From contig BMVA01000023.1 in the NCBI GenBank assembly GCA_014650475.1, positions 46,079 to 110,078 on the forward strand: a stretch of 64,000 nt of DNA. Reading direction: 5' to 3'. The notes beneath the pieces are model-generated. The model was not told where the DNA came from and ran no database searches. It saw nothing but the letters and a program-made list of their open reading frames with translations. Positions 27,306-35,195 of this stretch are shown one piece after another (within the stretch, counting starts at the first letter, position 1; each line of letters begins with the position of its first letter). The translations under genes and the position numbers were made by a program. The stretch comes from Streptomyces albogriseolus (GTDB lineage: Bacteria > Actinomycetota > Actinomycetes > Streptomycetales > Streptomycetaceae).

Positions 27306-27793
27306 CCGCCCCCACCACCACGGCCGCGGCCCGGCCCGGCGCTCTCAAGCGCCGGGCCGGACTGCTGGCCCTGGCCGCCGTCCTCGCCGGTGCCGACCTC
27401 GGCCTCAAGGCGTGGGCGCAGCAGGCCCTGCCGGGCTCTCCGATCGAGGGCGGTCCGCTCGACCTCCGGCTCGCCTTCAACTCCGGGGTCGCGTTCTCCT
27501 TCGCCGCCGGCGCCCCCGCCTGGACCGTCATTGCCGTCACCGGGCTCATCACCCTGATCGTGGCGGCCGCGCTGTGGCGCACCGCCCCGACGGCCTCGCG
27601 CCTGTGGGGTGGGGCGCTGGCCGCCGTCCTCGGCGGAGCTGCCGCCAACCTCCTCGACCGGGCTCCCGACGGACAGGTCACCGACTACCTGCATACCGGC
27701 TGGTGGCCCACCTTCAACCTCGCCGACGTCTTCATCGTCTGTGGCGGCCTGCTGCTCGTCGCCCTGTCCTGGCGCGCGCCCGAGCGGACCTGA
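27302..27793 (+). CDS. lspA: Signal peptidase II-like protein (LspA)
   Basis: The 163-residue, four-helix protein has the LspA blocks: an Asp/Lys pair in the first helix (ADLGLKAW), FNSGVAFSFAAG, GGAAANLLDR with VTDYLH, and FNLADVFI. The last two hold the catalytic Asp pair (about residues 118 and 141). LspA removes signal peptides from lipoproteins. Being third in a metal-sensor operon, it is an accessory copy, as seen in other Cd/Pb resistance operons. Confidence 0.88.
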   Translation: MTAPTTTAAARPGALKRRAGLLALAAVLAGADLGLKAWAQQALPGSPIEGGPLDLRLAFNSGVAFSFAAGAPAWTVIAVTGLITLIVAAALWRTAPTASRLWGGALAAVLGGAAANLLDRAPDGQVTDYLHTGWWPTFNLADVFIVCGGLLLVALSWRAPERT

Positions 27794-27807
27794 AGGCGGA
27801 CCGTACG

Positions 27808-28218
27808 ATGGGCCTCATGACCAGCAGCACCGGATCGAGCCGCCGCCCCGCCGGGCGGCTGTTCGTGCTGCTGGTGATGGCGGTCCTGACCGGTGTGCTG
27901 GGCATGCACGCCCTGGGCCCCGCCGGGGCGCCGTCACCACGCATGGATGCCGGTCACGACATGGTGATGACTATGGCCGATGGCGCCGCGCACGCGAGCG
28001 AGGGATGCTCGCACGCGGACGGCGGGCCGGATCACCTCGATCACGCGGACGGGACGTGTGCGGCGGCCGGCATCGGCTCCGGGTACGCGCCGCCCGCGCT
28101 GACCAGCGTCCTGACGGACGCGCCCGTCGCTTCTGCCTCGGTGTCGCCAGCTGCGGTGTCGGCCGGGAGCGGCCGGGCGCCGCCCGACCTGTCTGAGCTG
28201 CAACTCCTGCGGATATAG
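27808..28218 (+). CDS. DUF6153-like small exported protein (LRI end)
   Basis: The 136-residue protein has an N-terminal helix (LFVLLVMAVLTGVLGMHALG), a His/Met/Asp-rich stretch (GHDMVMTMADGAAH, CSHADGG, HLDHADGTC) fit for metal binding, and a C-terminus ending LSELQLLRI. It is the clearest DUF6153-like member of the small exported set. It sits 14 bp after lspA. ATG at 27808 or three codons later; the ribosome binding site is weak. Confidence 0.55.
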   Translation: MGLMTSSTGSSRRPAGRLFVLLVMAVLTGVLGMHALGPAGAPSPRMDAGHDMVMTMADGAAHASEGCSHADGGPDHLDHADGTCAAAGIGSGYAPPALTSVLTDAPVASASVSPAAVSAGSGRAPPDLSELQLLRI

Positions 28219-28343
28219 AGCGGCCCGCACGGCACCCCCAGGCCCGGATACTTCCGGTGGCTGGTGCCGCGCCATCGCACGCCCTCATCCCATGAACACC
28301 CGCGCGCCCTGTCGTGGCTGCGCGGTGAAGGAGTTGCACCACC

Positions 28344-28973
28344 ATGAACCACAAGCGTTCCCTCGTCCGTCGTACCGCCGCCGTGGCTGCCGCCGGTGCG
28401 GCCGCGCTCGTCCTGGCCGCCTGTGGCGGGAACGGCGACAGCTCGGCCGGACACGACGGCCACACCTCGAAGTCCCCGTCCGCCTCCGCGTCGGCCTCGC
28501 AGGGCCAGCACAACGCGGCCGACGTCGCCTTCGCCAAGGGCATGATCCCGCACCACCGCCAGGCCGTTGAGATGGCCGACCTCGCGCCGTCCCGGGCCGA
28601 GTCGGCGGAGGTGAAGAAGCTCGCCGAGGACATCAAGAAGGCCCAGGACCCGGAGATCAAGACGTTGTCCGGCTGGCTGACCTCCTGGGGCGAGGAGGTG
28701 CCGACGGAGGGCGCCATGGACCACTCCGCGCACGGCGCCGACGGCGGGATGATGACGCCCGAGGAGATGGACCAGCTCAAGAACTCCTCTGGCAAGGCGT
28801 TCGACACCGCCTTCATGGAAATGATGATCAAGCACCACGAAGGCGCGGTGGCCATGGCCAAGACCGAACAGGCCGACGGCGCCTACGCGCCCGCCAAGAA
28901 GATGGCCGGCGCGATCATCACCTCCCAGACCGCGGAGATCACCCAGATGAACAAGCTGCTCGGCAAGAACTGA
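28344..28973 (+). CDS. DUF305 lipoprotein
   Basis: The 209-residue protein has a lipobox signal (ALVLAACGG; Cys about 28), a Ser/His linker, then the DUF305 ferritin-like domain with AKGMIPHHRQAVEMA and MEMMIKHHEGAVAMA. His and Met residues in these helices are likely metal ligands. AAGGAG precedes the ATG. It follows the DUF6153-like gene, an arrangement common at actinobacterial copper loci. Confidence 0.9.
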   Translation: MNHKRSLVRRTAAVAAAGAAALVLAACGGNGDSSAGHDGHTSKSPSASASASQGQHNAADVAFAKGMIPHHRQAVEMADLAPSRAESAEVKKLAEDIKKAQDPEIKTLSGWLTSWGEEVPTEGAMDHSAHGADGGMMTPEEMDQLKNSSGKAFDTAFMEMMIKHHEGAVAMAKTEQADGAYAPAKKMAGAIITSQTAEITQMNKLLGKN

Positions 28974-28989
28974 CCGGACACCGGCCACA

Positions 28990-29016
28990 GGGGCGGGCGC
29001 CGCAGGCGCCCGCCCC
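28990..29016 (+). terminator. Terminator after the DUF305 gene
   Basis: A perfect 12-bp GC-rich stem closes a GCA triloop 17 bp after the stop codon. Confidence 0.75.
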
Positions 29017-29065
29017 GGCACGCCCGCGCACCGTCTGCTCCTCCCCGACAGCTTGGAATCCGCTC

Positions 29066-29971
29066 GTGATCACCTCTGCCCGCATACCCCGGCGCCGCGG
29101 CCGCGCCGCTGCCCTCCTCGCAGCCGCCGCCGTGCTGCTCGCCGCCTGCACCAGCACCGGCCCCGCCACCAAGCAGGCCGCCACCCCCGACCCGGGAACA
29201 GGCCACCTGCACGGACTGGGCGTCGACCCAGCCGACAACACCGTCTACGCCGCCGGACACCTCGGCGTCTTCCGTCTCAGCAGCGGCAAGGCGGTCCGGG
29301 TGGCCGACCGCTACCAGGACACCATGGGCTTCACCGTCACCGGCCCCTCCACCTTCCTCGCCAGCGGCCACCCCTCACCCGCCGACCCCGACGCCCGCTC
29401 CCCTCACCTGGGCCTGATCCGCAGCACGGACGCCGGCCGGACCTGGACCACGCTCTCCGCCGAGGGTGAAGCCGACTTCCACGCCCTCCAGCAGGCCGGG
29501 GACAGGCTGTACGGCTTCGACAGCCAGAGCGGCAAGGTGTGGGCGAGCACCGACGGCGGCCACAGCTGGGACAAGCGCGCCCGGCTGCCGCTGCTCGACC
29601 TCGCCGCGCACGCCAAGACCCCCGAGACGGTGTGGGCCGCCACCGGCAAGGGACTCCAGCGCAGCATCGACGGAGGGCGCACCTTCACGGCCGTCCCCGA
29701 CGCCCCTGCCCTGGCCGCGATCGACGAGCCCGCCCCCGGGCTGCTCGTCGCCCTGGCCGCCGACGGTCGCGCGCTCAGCAGCCGGGACGCCCGCACCTGG
29801 ACCGAGCACGGCCGCTTGCCGCAAGGCGGTGATCCGACCGTGCTCACGGCCGTGACCGAGCAGCGACTGCTGGCCGCCGACAGCACCGACACCGTCTACC
29901 AGTCCACCGACGCTGGCCGCACCTGGAAGGTCCTCCACCAGCCCACCGCCCAGACGACGGAACACCACTAG
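29066..29971 (+). CDS. F510_1955-type BNR/sialidase-like exported protein
   Basis: The 301-residue protein has an N-terminal lipobox-like signal (VLLAACTSTG), then GTGHLHGLGVDPAD, and repeated Asp-box motifs (STDAGRTWTT, STDGGHSWD, SIDGGRTFT, STDAGRTWKV) marking a beta-propeller. The HLHGLGVD start is typical of the F510_1955 group found beside DUF305 and copper genes. Catalytic activity is unproven; it may be a structural or metal-binding propeller. GTG start with GGAA upstream. Confidence 0.85.
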   Translation: MITSARIPRRRGRAAALLAAAAVLLAACTSTGPATKQAATPDPGTGHLHGLGVDPADNTVYAAGHLGVFRLSSGKAVRVADRYQDTMGFTVTGPSTFLASGHPSPADPDARSPHLGLIRSTDAGRTWTTLSAEGEADFHALQQAGDRLYGFDSQSGKVWASTDGGHSWDKRARLPLLDLAAHAKTPETVWAATGKGLQRSIDGGRTFTAVPDAPALAAIDEPAPGLLVALAADGRALSSRDARTWTEHGRLPQGGDPTVLTAVTEQRLLAADSTDTVYQSTDAGRTWKVLHQPTAQTTEHH

Positions 29972-29975
29972 AGGA

Positions 29976-29992
29976 ATACCCCTAGGGGGTAT
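29976..29992. promoter_or_regulatory. CsoR-type copper operator
   Basis: The sequence ATACCCC-TAG-GGGGTAT is a perfect 7-3-7 dyad matching the known CsoR operator pattern in actinobacteria. It lies 5 bp after the previous stop and about 50 bp before the DUF4396 start. No csoR gene is in the window, so a repressor encoded elsewhere would act on it. Confidence 0.6.
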
Positions 29993-30043
29993 ACGGTTGT
30001 GGCGTGGGGCCCGGTGAACGGACCGCACTGGACGGGAATGGGG

Positions 30044-30589
30044 ATGAAGGTCATGGACCACAGCGCTCACCACACCGGCACGGCGCACGACCCGGCCGCC
30101 CAAGAGGCTCACCACCACGCCGCTCACGCCGGCGGCCACGGCGGGCACGCCCCCGGGGCGTCCTGGTCGACGGCCGCCAAGGCGACGCTGCACTGCCTGA
30201 CCGGGTGCGCCATCGGCGAGATCCTCGGCATGGTCATCGGCACCGCCCTGCTGTGGGGCAACGTCGAGACGATGGCCCTGGCGATCACGCTGGCATTTCT
30301 CTTCGGCTACTCGTTCACCCTGTTCGCGGTCCGCCGGGCCGGCCTGGGCTGGAAGAGCGCCATCAAGGTGGCGCTGGCCGCCGACACCGTCTCGATCGCC
30401 GTGATGGAGCTGGTCGACAACGGCATCATCGCCCTCACCCCGGGAGCGATGGACGCCCACCTGTCCGACGCACTGTTCTGGACGGCCCTGCTGGGCGGCT
30501 TCGCCGTGGCCTTCGTGATCACGACGCCGGTGAACAAGTGGATGATCGGCCGCGGCAAAGGCCACGCCGTCGTCCACGCCTACCACTGA
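30044..30589 (+). CDS. DUF4396 membrane protein, probably copper-induced
   Basis: The 181-residue protein has a His-rich N-terminus (DHSAHHTG, HHHAAHAGGHGGH), then the DUF4396 core ATLHCLTGCAIGEILGMVIG with two Cys residues in the first helix, and three further helices. The His tract and Cys pair suggest copper contact. The CsoR-like dyad just upstream supports copper induction. Several ATG codons are close together; the one used here has GGG/AATGGGG upstream. Confidence 0.85.
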   Translation: MKVMDHSAHHTGTAHDPAAQEAHHHAAHAGGHGGHAPGASWSTAAKATLHCLTGCAIGEILGMVIGTALLWGNVETMALAITLAFLFGYSFTLFAVRRAGLGWKSAIKVALAADTVSIAVMELVDNGIIALTPGAMDAHLSDALFWTALLGGFAVAFVITTPVNKWMIGRGKGHAVVHAYH

Positions 30590-30606
30590 CCCAGCCGCTC
30601 GGCTCT

Positions 30607-30640
30607 GCGCCCGGCCGCACCTCACGGTGCGGCCGGGCGC
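30607..30640. terminator. Strong terminator after the DUF4396 gene
   Basis: A perfect 15-bp stem with a 4-nt loop (TCAC) begins 17 bp after the stop codon and lies between convergent units. Confidence 0.85.
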
Positions 30641-30797
30641 GCTCGTGCCTGGGGGTGCAGCTGGAGGTATCGGGCTTTCGTGGCGGCCGCCCCGGACCTT
30701 CCGGCTCCGGGGGAGGCACCCTGATGTTCAGCGTCGTGGCTGTGCACCAGGCACCCGGGTGCCGCGACAGATTCGAACGGAGGGGGGTGCCAGCCAG

Positions 30798-30940
30798 TCA
30801 CAGGCCGAAGGCGCCGCCCTTGATGAGGATGAGCAGTCCGATGGCGATCAGGACCAGGGGCAGCAGGCTGTGGCCCCAGCGGGCGAGGGCCTTGGCGATG
30901 ACGGGGCGGGTGGCGAAGTACCGGTTCCTCGGCTGACCGC
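30798..30940 (-). pseudogene. CadD-like cadmium transporter C-terminal remnant
   Basis: The frame ends FATRPVIAKALARWGHSLLP followed by LVLIAIGLLILIKGGAFGL. This matches the last helix of CadD-family cadmium resistance transporters (GH.LLP.VLI.IGL.IL). The upstream frame is Arg/Pro-rich noise, so the first four helices are missing. Confidence 0.6.
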
Positions 30941-30951
30941 ATGGGGGCGGG

Positions 30952-31473
30952 TCAGCGCGGCTGGGGCGTCTGCTCGCGCTGGCGGCGGCGCCCGTAGCGG
31001 GTCGCCCCGCGCGGCTTGAACACCGACAGGGCGGCCGCTGTGAGCAGGACCACCAGGGCGGCGGCCGCATCCGCAATCAGCTGAATCCGCATGCCCTGAA
31101 GCTCGCCGCCCGCGAGCGCCGCCCGGGCGGCCGCATCCGCGAGGTGCCCGACCGGCTGCATGTGAACCAACAGCAGAACGGTCGCGACCACGGTGATCAG
31201 GAACTTCGCGATCACCCAGTAATGGCGCAGCAGCCCCCACGCCGTGCCGAGGGACTGCACCAGGCCGGTCAGCAGACAGGCGATGCTGAACGGCACGATC
31301 ACGAACCAGCCCACCACGTCCATGGCCAGGTAGGCGCCCCGCACCGTCTGAGGTGAGCTGCTGATCAGTCCGGCGAGGGCGAGGAACGCCGCGACCGCGC
31401 CCAGCCAGCCGACCGAGGAGGTGACGTGGAGCGTGAGGGCCCGCTTGCGCAGCCGCGGCGGGAACGGGGTCAC
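30952..31473 (-). CDS. DUF2269-like integral membrane protein
   Basis: The 173-residue protein has four hydrophobic segments. It opens RALTLHVTSSVGWLGAVAAF, with a His in the first helix, and contains GTAWGLLRHYWVIAKFLIT. This is the pattern of small four-helix heme- or copper-linked membrane proteins. The GTG start overlaps the stop of the 48-residue gene upstream (GTGA). Probable target of the divergent TetR protein. Confidence 0.6.
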   Translation of the reverse strand: MTPFPPRLRKRALTLHVTSSVGWLGAVAAFLALAGLISSSPQTVRGAYLAMDVVGWFVIVPFSIACLLTGLVQSLGTAWGLLRHYWVIAKFLITVVATVLLLVHMQPVGHLADAAARAALAGGELQGMRIQLIADAAAALVVLLTAAALSVFKPRGATRYGRRRQREQTPQPR

Positions 31474-31616
31474 AGTGCGTGCCCCGTCATGCCGCCGCCG
31501 GCCAGGTGCACGATCACGAACACCAGCACCAGGACGACAGCGACCGCTGCGGAGACCTTCACCCAGCGCGGCGCTCCCTCGCCGTCGTCCTCGTGACGGC
31601 CCGGTGAGCCTGCCAT
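31470..31616 (-). CDS. 48-residue membrane microprotein
   Basis: The ATG has a perfect AGGAGGT site. The peptide has a charged N-terminus and one helix (VSAAVAVVLVLVFVIVHLA) and ends GGGMTGHAL. It is translationally coupled to the four-helix protein and transcribed divergently from the TetR gene. It may be a subunit or partner of the downstream protein. Confidence 0.5.
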   Translation of the reverse strand: MAGSPGRHEDDGEGAPRWVKVSAAVAVVLVLVFVIVHLAGGGMTGHAL

Positions 31617-31633
31617 GACACCTCCTGCTTTTC

Positions 31634-31648
31634 GAGACACTCTGTCTC
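31634..31648. promoter_or_regulatory. TetR-type operator
   Basis: GAGACA-CTC-TGTCTC is a perfect 6-3-6 palindrome in the divergent gap between the TetR gene and the microprotein operon, about 18 bp from the microprotein start. It is the best candidate for TetR binding. Confidence 0.5.
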
Positions 31649-31695
31649 TAGCTGAAACTGAGTGTATGCCCTGTGGGCGTCCGTATCCTGGGTGG

Positions 31696-32265
31696 GTGCC
31701 GAAGCTGTGGAACGAGACGATCGACGCGCACCGCGCCGCCGTGCGGGAGGCGATCCTGGACACCACCGCGAAGCTGGTGGCCCAAGGCGGCCTGCGGTCG
31801 GTGACCATGTCCCAGATCGCCGAGCAGACCGGCATCGGCCGCGCGACGCTCTACAAGTACTTCGCCGACATCGAAGCGGTCCTGCGGGCCTGGCATGAGC
31901 GCCAAGTCGCCGCCCACCTCCAGCAGCTCGCAGGCATCCGCGACCAGGACGGCACCGCCATGGAGCGCCTACGCGCGGCGCTGGAGGCGTACGCGGGCAT
32001 CGCCCGGCAGCGGCACGGTGGCGAACTCGCCGCACTCCTGCACCAGGGCGAGCACGTCACCCACGCAGAACGGCACCTGCACGGCATGCTCCAGCACCTC
32101 CTCGCCGAAGCAGTCGAAGCCGGCGACGTGCGCTCCGACGTCCCGCCGGCCGAACTCGCCCAGTACTGCCTCCACGCCCTGACCGCCGCGACCGCCCTCA
32201 CCTCCCAGGCCGCAGTGACCCGCTTGGTCGCCGTCACCCTCGACGGCCTGCGCCCGGTTCCCTGA
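31696..32265 (+). CDS. TetR-family transcriptional regulator
   Basis: The 189-residue regulator has the TetR helix-turn-helix at about residues 30-55 (VTMSQIAEQTGIGRATLYKY) and a C-terminal ligand domain with an AELAQYCLHALTAATAL helix. GTG is chosen because the domain starts just after it and the upstream frame crosses the palindrome. It likely represses the divergent membrane-protein operon; the ligand is unknown. Confidence 0.9.
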   Translation: MPKLWNETIDAHRAAVREAILDTTAKLVAQGGLRSVTMSQIAEQTGIGRATLYKYFADIEAVLRAWHERQVAAHLQQLAGIRDQDGTAMERLRAALEAYAGIARQRHGGELAALLHQGEHVTHAERHLHGMLQHLLAEAVEAGDVRSDVPPAELAQYCLHALTAATALTSQAAVTRLVAVTLDGLRPVP

Positions 32266-32512
32266 ACCCGCCCGGACCACCGCTTCGCTGAGATCTACAC
32301 CATTCTCGCTCTCGGCCACCCCGAGTCCGCTCTCATAAACGGTCCTTTGCCAGAGCAAGATCACTTGGGAGGCGTGAAGGCCATCCGGGAGCTCGATCGG
32401 TTCGCATAACTCGTTCTCACTCGAAAGCGGGAGTCACCTTCTACCGGGCTCATAACGGGCCCTCACACCGTACCCGTGTCCGATGAGCACGCACGCGGCT
32501 CCTGCGTTCGGC
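32266..32512. other. Intergenic stretch after the TetR gene
   Basis: No gene or RNA is supported. GC content dips near 32280-32450, but no promoter or repeat stands out. Confidence 0.3.
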
Positions 32513-32542
32513 CTGTGGGGCGGAAGCGGTTCCGCCCCACAG
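32513..32542 (-). terminator. Terminator of the copper operon
   Basis: A perfect 13-bp stem with a 4-nt loop lies 20 bp past the ycnI stop, closing the eight-gene leftward operon. Confidence 0.8.
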
Positions 32543-32561
32543 ACGACACGTCAAACGGGGG

Positions 32562-33311
32562 TCAGCTCTGCGAAGTGGTCGTGCGCCGCTTCACCAGCCA
32601 CCACGCACCGCCGCCCAGGACGAGCAGCGCCACGACGACTCCGCCGATGACCAGGCCCGTCGAGCCGCCCTCGTCCTCCTCTGTCGCCTTGGTGTCGGTT
32701 TCGGAGCCCGCAGCCGCAACCGTCGACTCGGTAGCCGACGGGGTCGGGGTGGGTGTCTCGCTCTCGGTCGGGCTGGCGCTGGGACTGGGGCTCACCGGCT
32801 CGGCGTCTGGGGCCGCCGCCTTCAACTCCAATACCGGCGCGGGCTGTTCCGGCTCCTCACCCCCGGCGGGCAGTTCGATCCAGCGGGAGATCTTGCCGTC
32901 GCTGTAGACCTCGATCGTCTTGAACGCGATCTCCTTGGCGTTCGGCAGCTGCCGGACCTTGATCTTATGCTCGGCGTCGACGCCGGCCTTCAGAGCGGGG
33001 CCGGCGACGTTGTAACCGTCGCTGGTGGCCTTCAGCTTCCAGCCCTTGGGGGCCTCGTCGAGCGTCACGTCACCGGGAGCGATGCCCTTGGGCAGCACGA
33101 CGCGCATCTCGGTGAAGCCCGCGGAGGCGGACTCGGCCTCGGAGACGAAGCTGAGGGTGACGTTCTCGGCCAGGGCCTGGGCCTTGTCGGCTTCGACCTC
33201 CGCGTGCGCGGCGGCCGGTGCGGCCAGGGCGAGCGTGGCCGTCAGTGCGGCGGCACCGGCGAGTGCGATCCGGCGGCCGGCACGGGCCAACGGGTGCTTG
33301 GACATGGACAC
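32562..33311 (-). CDS. ycnI: YcnI/DUF1775 copper-binding membrane protein
   Basis: The 249-residue protein has a signal peptide ending AAPAAAH followed by AEVEADKA, so the mature protein starts with His, the Cu(II) ligand of YcnI. The DUF1775 domain (about residues 35-170) is followed by a Pro/Ser/Thr/Glu linker and a C-terminal helix and basic anchor. YcnI works with CopC/CopD-type copper proteins. The GTG start has AAGGAG 7 nt upstream; an ATG two codons later is the alternative. Last gene of the operon. Confidence 0.9.
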   Translation of the reverse strand: MSMSKHPLARAGRRIALAGAAALTATLALAAPAAAHAEVEADKAQALAENVTLSFVSEAESASAGFTEMRVVLPKGIAPGDVTLDEAPKGWKLKATSDGYNVAGPALKAGVDAEHKIKVRQLPNAKEIAFKTIEVYSDGKISRWIELPAGGEEPEQPAPVLELKAAAPDAEPVSPSPSASPTESETPTPTPSATESTVAAAGSETDTKATEEDEGGSTGLVIGGVVVALLVLGGGAWWLVKRRTTTSQS

Positions 33312-34020
33312 AGGGAAGCTCCTTGCTGGTACGGGAAGAGCCGGCCCCGCAGACGTCAGGGACCGGTGAGGGATGGAGGCACTCCCGCCCGGGTGGTCCC
33401 CTGCGCACCACCGCGTGCTCCAGTACGTCATCCCATGCGTGCGCCGCCACCTCGAAGAGGGCCCTTGGCCGCCGGTCGGGCAGCGCGAGCACCATGCGGC
33501 CGGTGTCGTGGACCGGTCGCGGCAGCACCTGGACCAGGGCCGCAACGGCCGCCCTGGCCAGCGTCCCGAGCGCGGCGAAGGCGGCCGTCAACCGTGCGTC
33601 CGCCCGGTGCAGCAGCCAGGCCACGACCAGCGCGGCGACCACGTGCACGGCCGTCATCGCCGCCCCGGCGTGATGCCAGCCGTGACCGTCCCCTGCCACG
33701 GCCGTGCCGTGCCCGGCGTGCATTACGTGCCCCGCCATACCCGTCGGTGTGTCACCGTCTGCGTAGGACAGCGCGAGATGCAGCACGCCCTGCGTGGCCA
33801 GCGTGAACGCGAGGGTCGCGGCCGGGGTGTAGCGGCGGCGTGCCAGCGGCCAGACCGCCGCGAACTGGGCCAGGACCGACGCCCCCGCCAGCCGCCAGGG
33901 CACCGTGCCCTCGGCGATCGCGTGATGGCCGAAGGCCGCGAGCACAGTGCCGAGCACGGCGAACAGGCCGGCCCGCGCGCACGTTCCCGCGCGGCCGGCC
34001 CGGCCTGCGGGGGCACGCAT
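33070..34020 (-). CDS. Four-helix membrane protein, copper-locus family (copy 2), 3' end uncertain
   Basis: The protein has about five hydrophobic segments and a His-rich loop (HVMHAGHGTAVAGDGHGWHH) between helices. Around residue 215 it reaches VVRRGPP, where its relatives end. The frame then runs on for about 80 residues inside ycnI in another frame, which looks non-coding. A one-base shift near 33385 would give a stop near 33360, so a frameshift or lost stop is likely. ATG at 34020 or GTG at 34050 are both possible starts. Confidence 0.5.
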   Translation of the reverse strand: MRAPAGRAGRAGTCARAGLFAVLGTVLAAFGHHAIAEGTVPWRLAGASVLAQFAAVWPLARRRYTPAATLAFTLATQGVLHLALSYADGDTPTGMAGHVMHAGHGTAVAGDGHGWHHAGAAMTAVHVVAALVVAWLLHRADARLTAAFAALGTLARAAVAALVQVLPRPVHDTGRMVLALPDRRPRALFEVAAHAWDDVLEHAVVRRGPPGRECLHPSPVPDVCGAGSSRTSKELPCVHVQAPVGPCRPPDRTRRCRRTDGHARPGRTGRRARGGRSRQGPGPGRERHPQLRLRGRVRLRGLHRDARRAAQGHRSR

Positions 34021-34113
34021 CTCGTGCCCGGTCACGTGATCACGTGGCACGGTCGCTCATCATTCCCTACCGGTCGGCGCCCGTCCGGGAAACAGCCGTA
34101 CGACACCGTTCGG

Positions 34114-34569
34114 TCAGGCTCGCGCACCGATCGCCTCGGCAAGCCGGTCCGGCGTCCGCGTGGAGAGGTAGAGGTAGGGCGTGGGGTCGTCGGGGTCGAC
34201 GATCTCGACGCGCACCGCGGTGGTGATGAAGCTGCGCATCACCATGAAGGCCCGCAGATCGGCCTTGTACGTCCGCCAGGCCCGCGCCTCCTCGCCGTCG
34301 AGGACCTCCGGCTGCCCCAGCGCGGCCAGCGGGATGCGGGCGTCCATCACGAACAGCGTGTCGTCGGTGACCCGGATGCGTGCCGATCCCTGCGCGCTGA
34401 CGTACATCCCGGCCAGACAGGTGCCGATGGCCAGGGCGATGAGCGCGGCGATGGGCCCGTAGGGAAGGAAGATCAGGGCCAGGGAGAGGCCGAAGAGGAC
34501 GGCGATGGCCCACCAGGTTCTGGGGGCGGTCAGGCGTTCGTCGTAGACGAGCCGGCTGGTGGAGGTCAC
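34114..34569 (-). CDS. DUF3093 membrane protein
   Basis: The 151-residue protein has the DUF3093 opening YDERLTAPRTWWAIAVLFG, two adjacent helices (about residues 19-58) and a soluble beta domain (RIRVTDDTLFV ... YLYLSTRTPDRLAEAI) that resembles a PH-like fold. The family is actinobacterial and of unknown function. Its place between carbonic anhydrase and copper genes in one operon is unusual. Confidence 0.85.
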   Translation of the reverse strand: MTSTSRLVYDERLTAPRTWWAIAVLFGLSLALIFLPYGPIAALIALAIGTCLAGMYVSAQGSARIRVTDDTLFVMDARIPLAALGQPEVLDGEEARAWRTYKADLRAFMVMRSFITTAVRVEIVDPDDPTPYLYLSTRTPDRLAEAIGARA

Positions 34570-34611
34570 GGGCGTTCACCTCGTCGTATACGTCAGATGG
34601 GGCTTGGTGGT

Positions 34612-35178
34612 TCACAGGGGCAGGAAGGTGCTGGCGCGGGGGTGGTGGGCCAGGGTCGCGCCGGTGTCGATCTCGTGGAACCAGGCGTGCAGGTGCAGCG
34701 ACCGGTCGGCCAGCCGGGGCACGACGCACGGGTAGTTGCTGAGCGCGTCGAGCTGGCTGAGCACGTGCCAGTGCCCGGCGGCGGTGACGTCTCCGGTCAG
34801 TGGGGCCGGATCGTCGTCGGACTCCGTGATGCCGGAGGCCGTCAGGCTGTCGTGCATGGCCGCGGTGACGACGTCGCAGTGCGAGTGGCCGCAGACGATG
34901 ATGTCCGCGACCTTCAGCTCGTTGACCGCGTACTCGATCGTCCTGGATTCGCCGGTCGGCGTGTTCGCGTCGTAGGGCGGTATTACCCCTCCATATGTGC
35001 GCAGTTCGAAGAGGTCTCCGGGCCGGGCAGCGGTGAGCAGGGCGGGCACGACGCGGGCGTCGGAGCACGAGATGAGCATCGCCCGTGGCCGGTGGTGCTG
35101 GGTGAGGCCGGCCAGGTGCAGGGTGTGGGCTGCCGCGCGGGCGCGGAAGACCCGCACCTGGTCGATCAGGTACTGCAT
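34612..35178 (-). CDS. Beta-class carbonic anhydrase (operon copy)
   Basis: The 188-residue protein has zinc ligands in ISCSDARVVP (Cys about 38, Asp about 40) and CGHSHCDVV (His and Cys about 97-101). It lacks most of the loop found in the other copy after this motif. It lies 17 bp after the DsbA-like gene inside the copper operon. The close relative at 20457 serves a SulP transporter; here the partner may be local pH or bicarbonate control linked to oxidase assembly, which is inference. Confidence 0.92.
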   Translation of the reverse strand: MQYLIDQVRVFRARAAAHTLHLAGLTQHHRPRAMLISCSDARVVPALLTAARPGDLFELRTYGGVIPPYDANTPTGESRTIEYAVNELKVADIIVCGHSHCDVVTAAMHDSLTASGITESDDDPAPLTGDVTAAGHWHVLSQLDALSNYPCVVPRLADRSLHLHAWFHEIDTGATLAHHPRASTFLPL

Positions 35179-35195
35179 GCTGCCTCCGCACTCGG

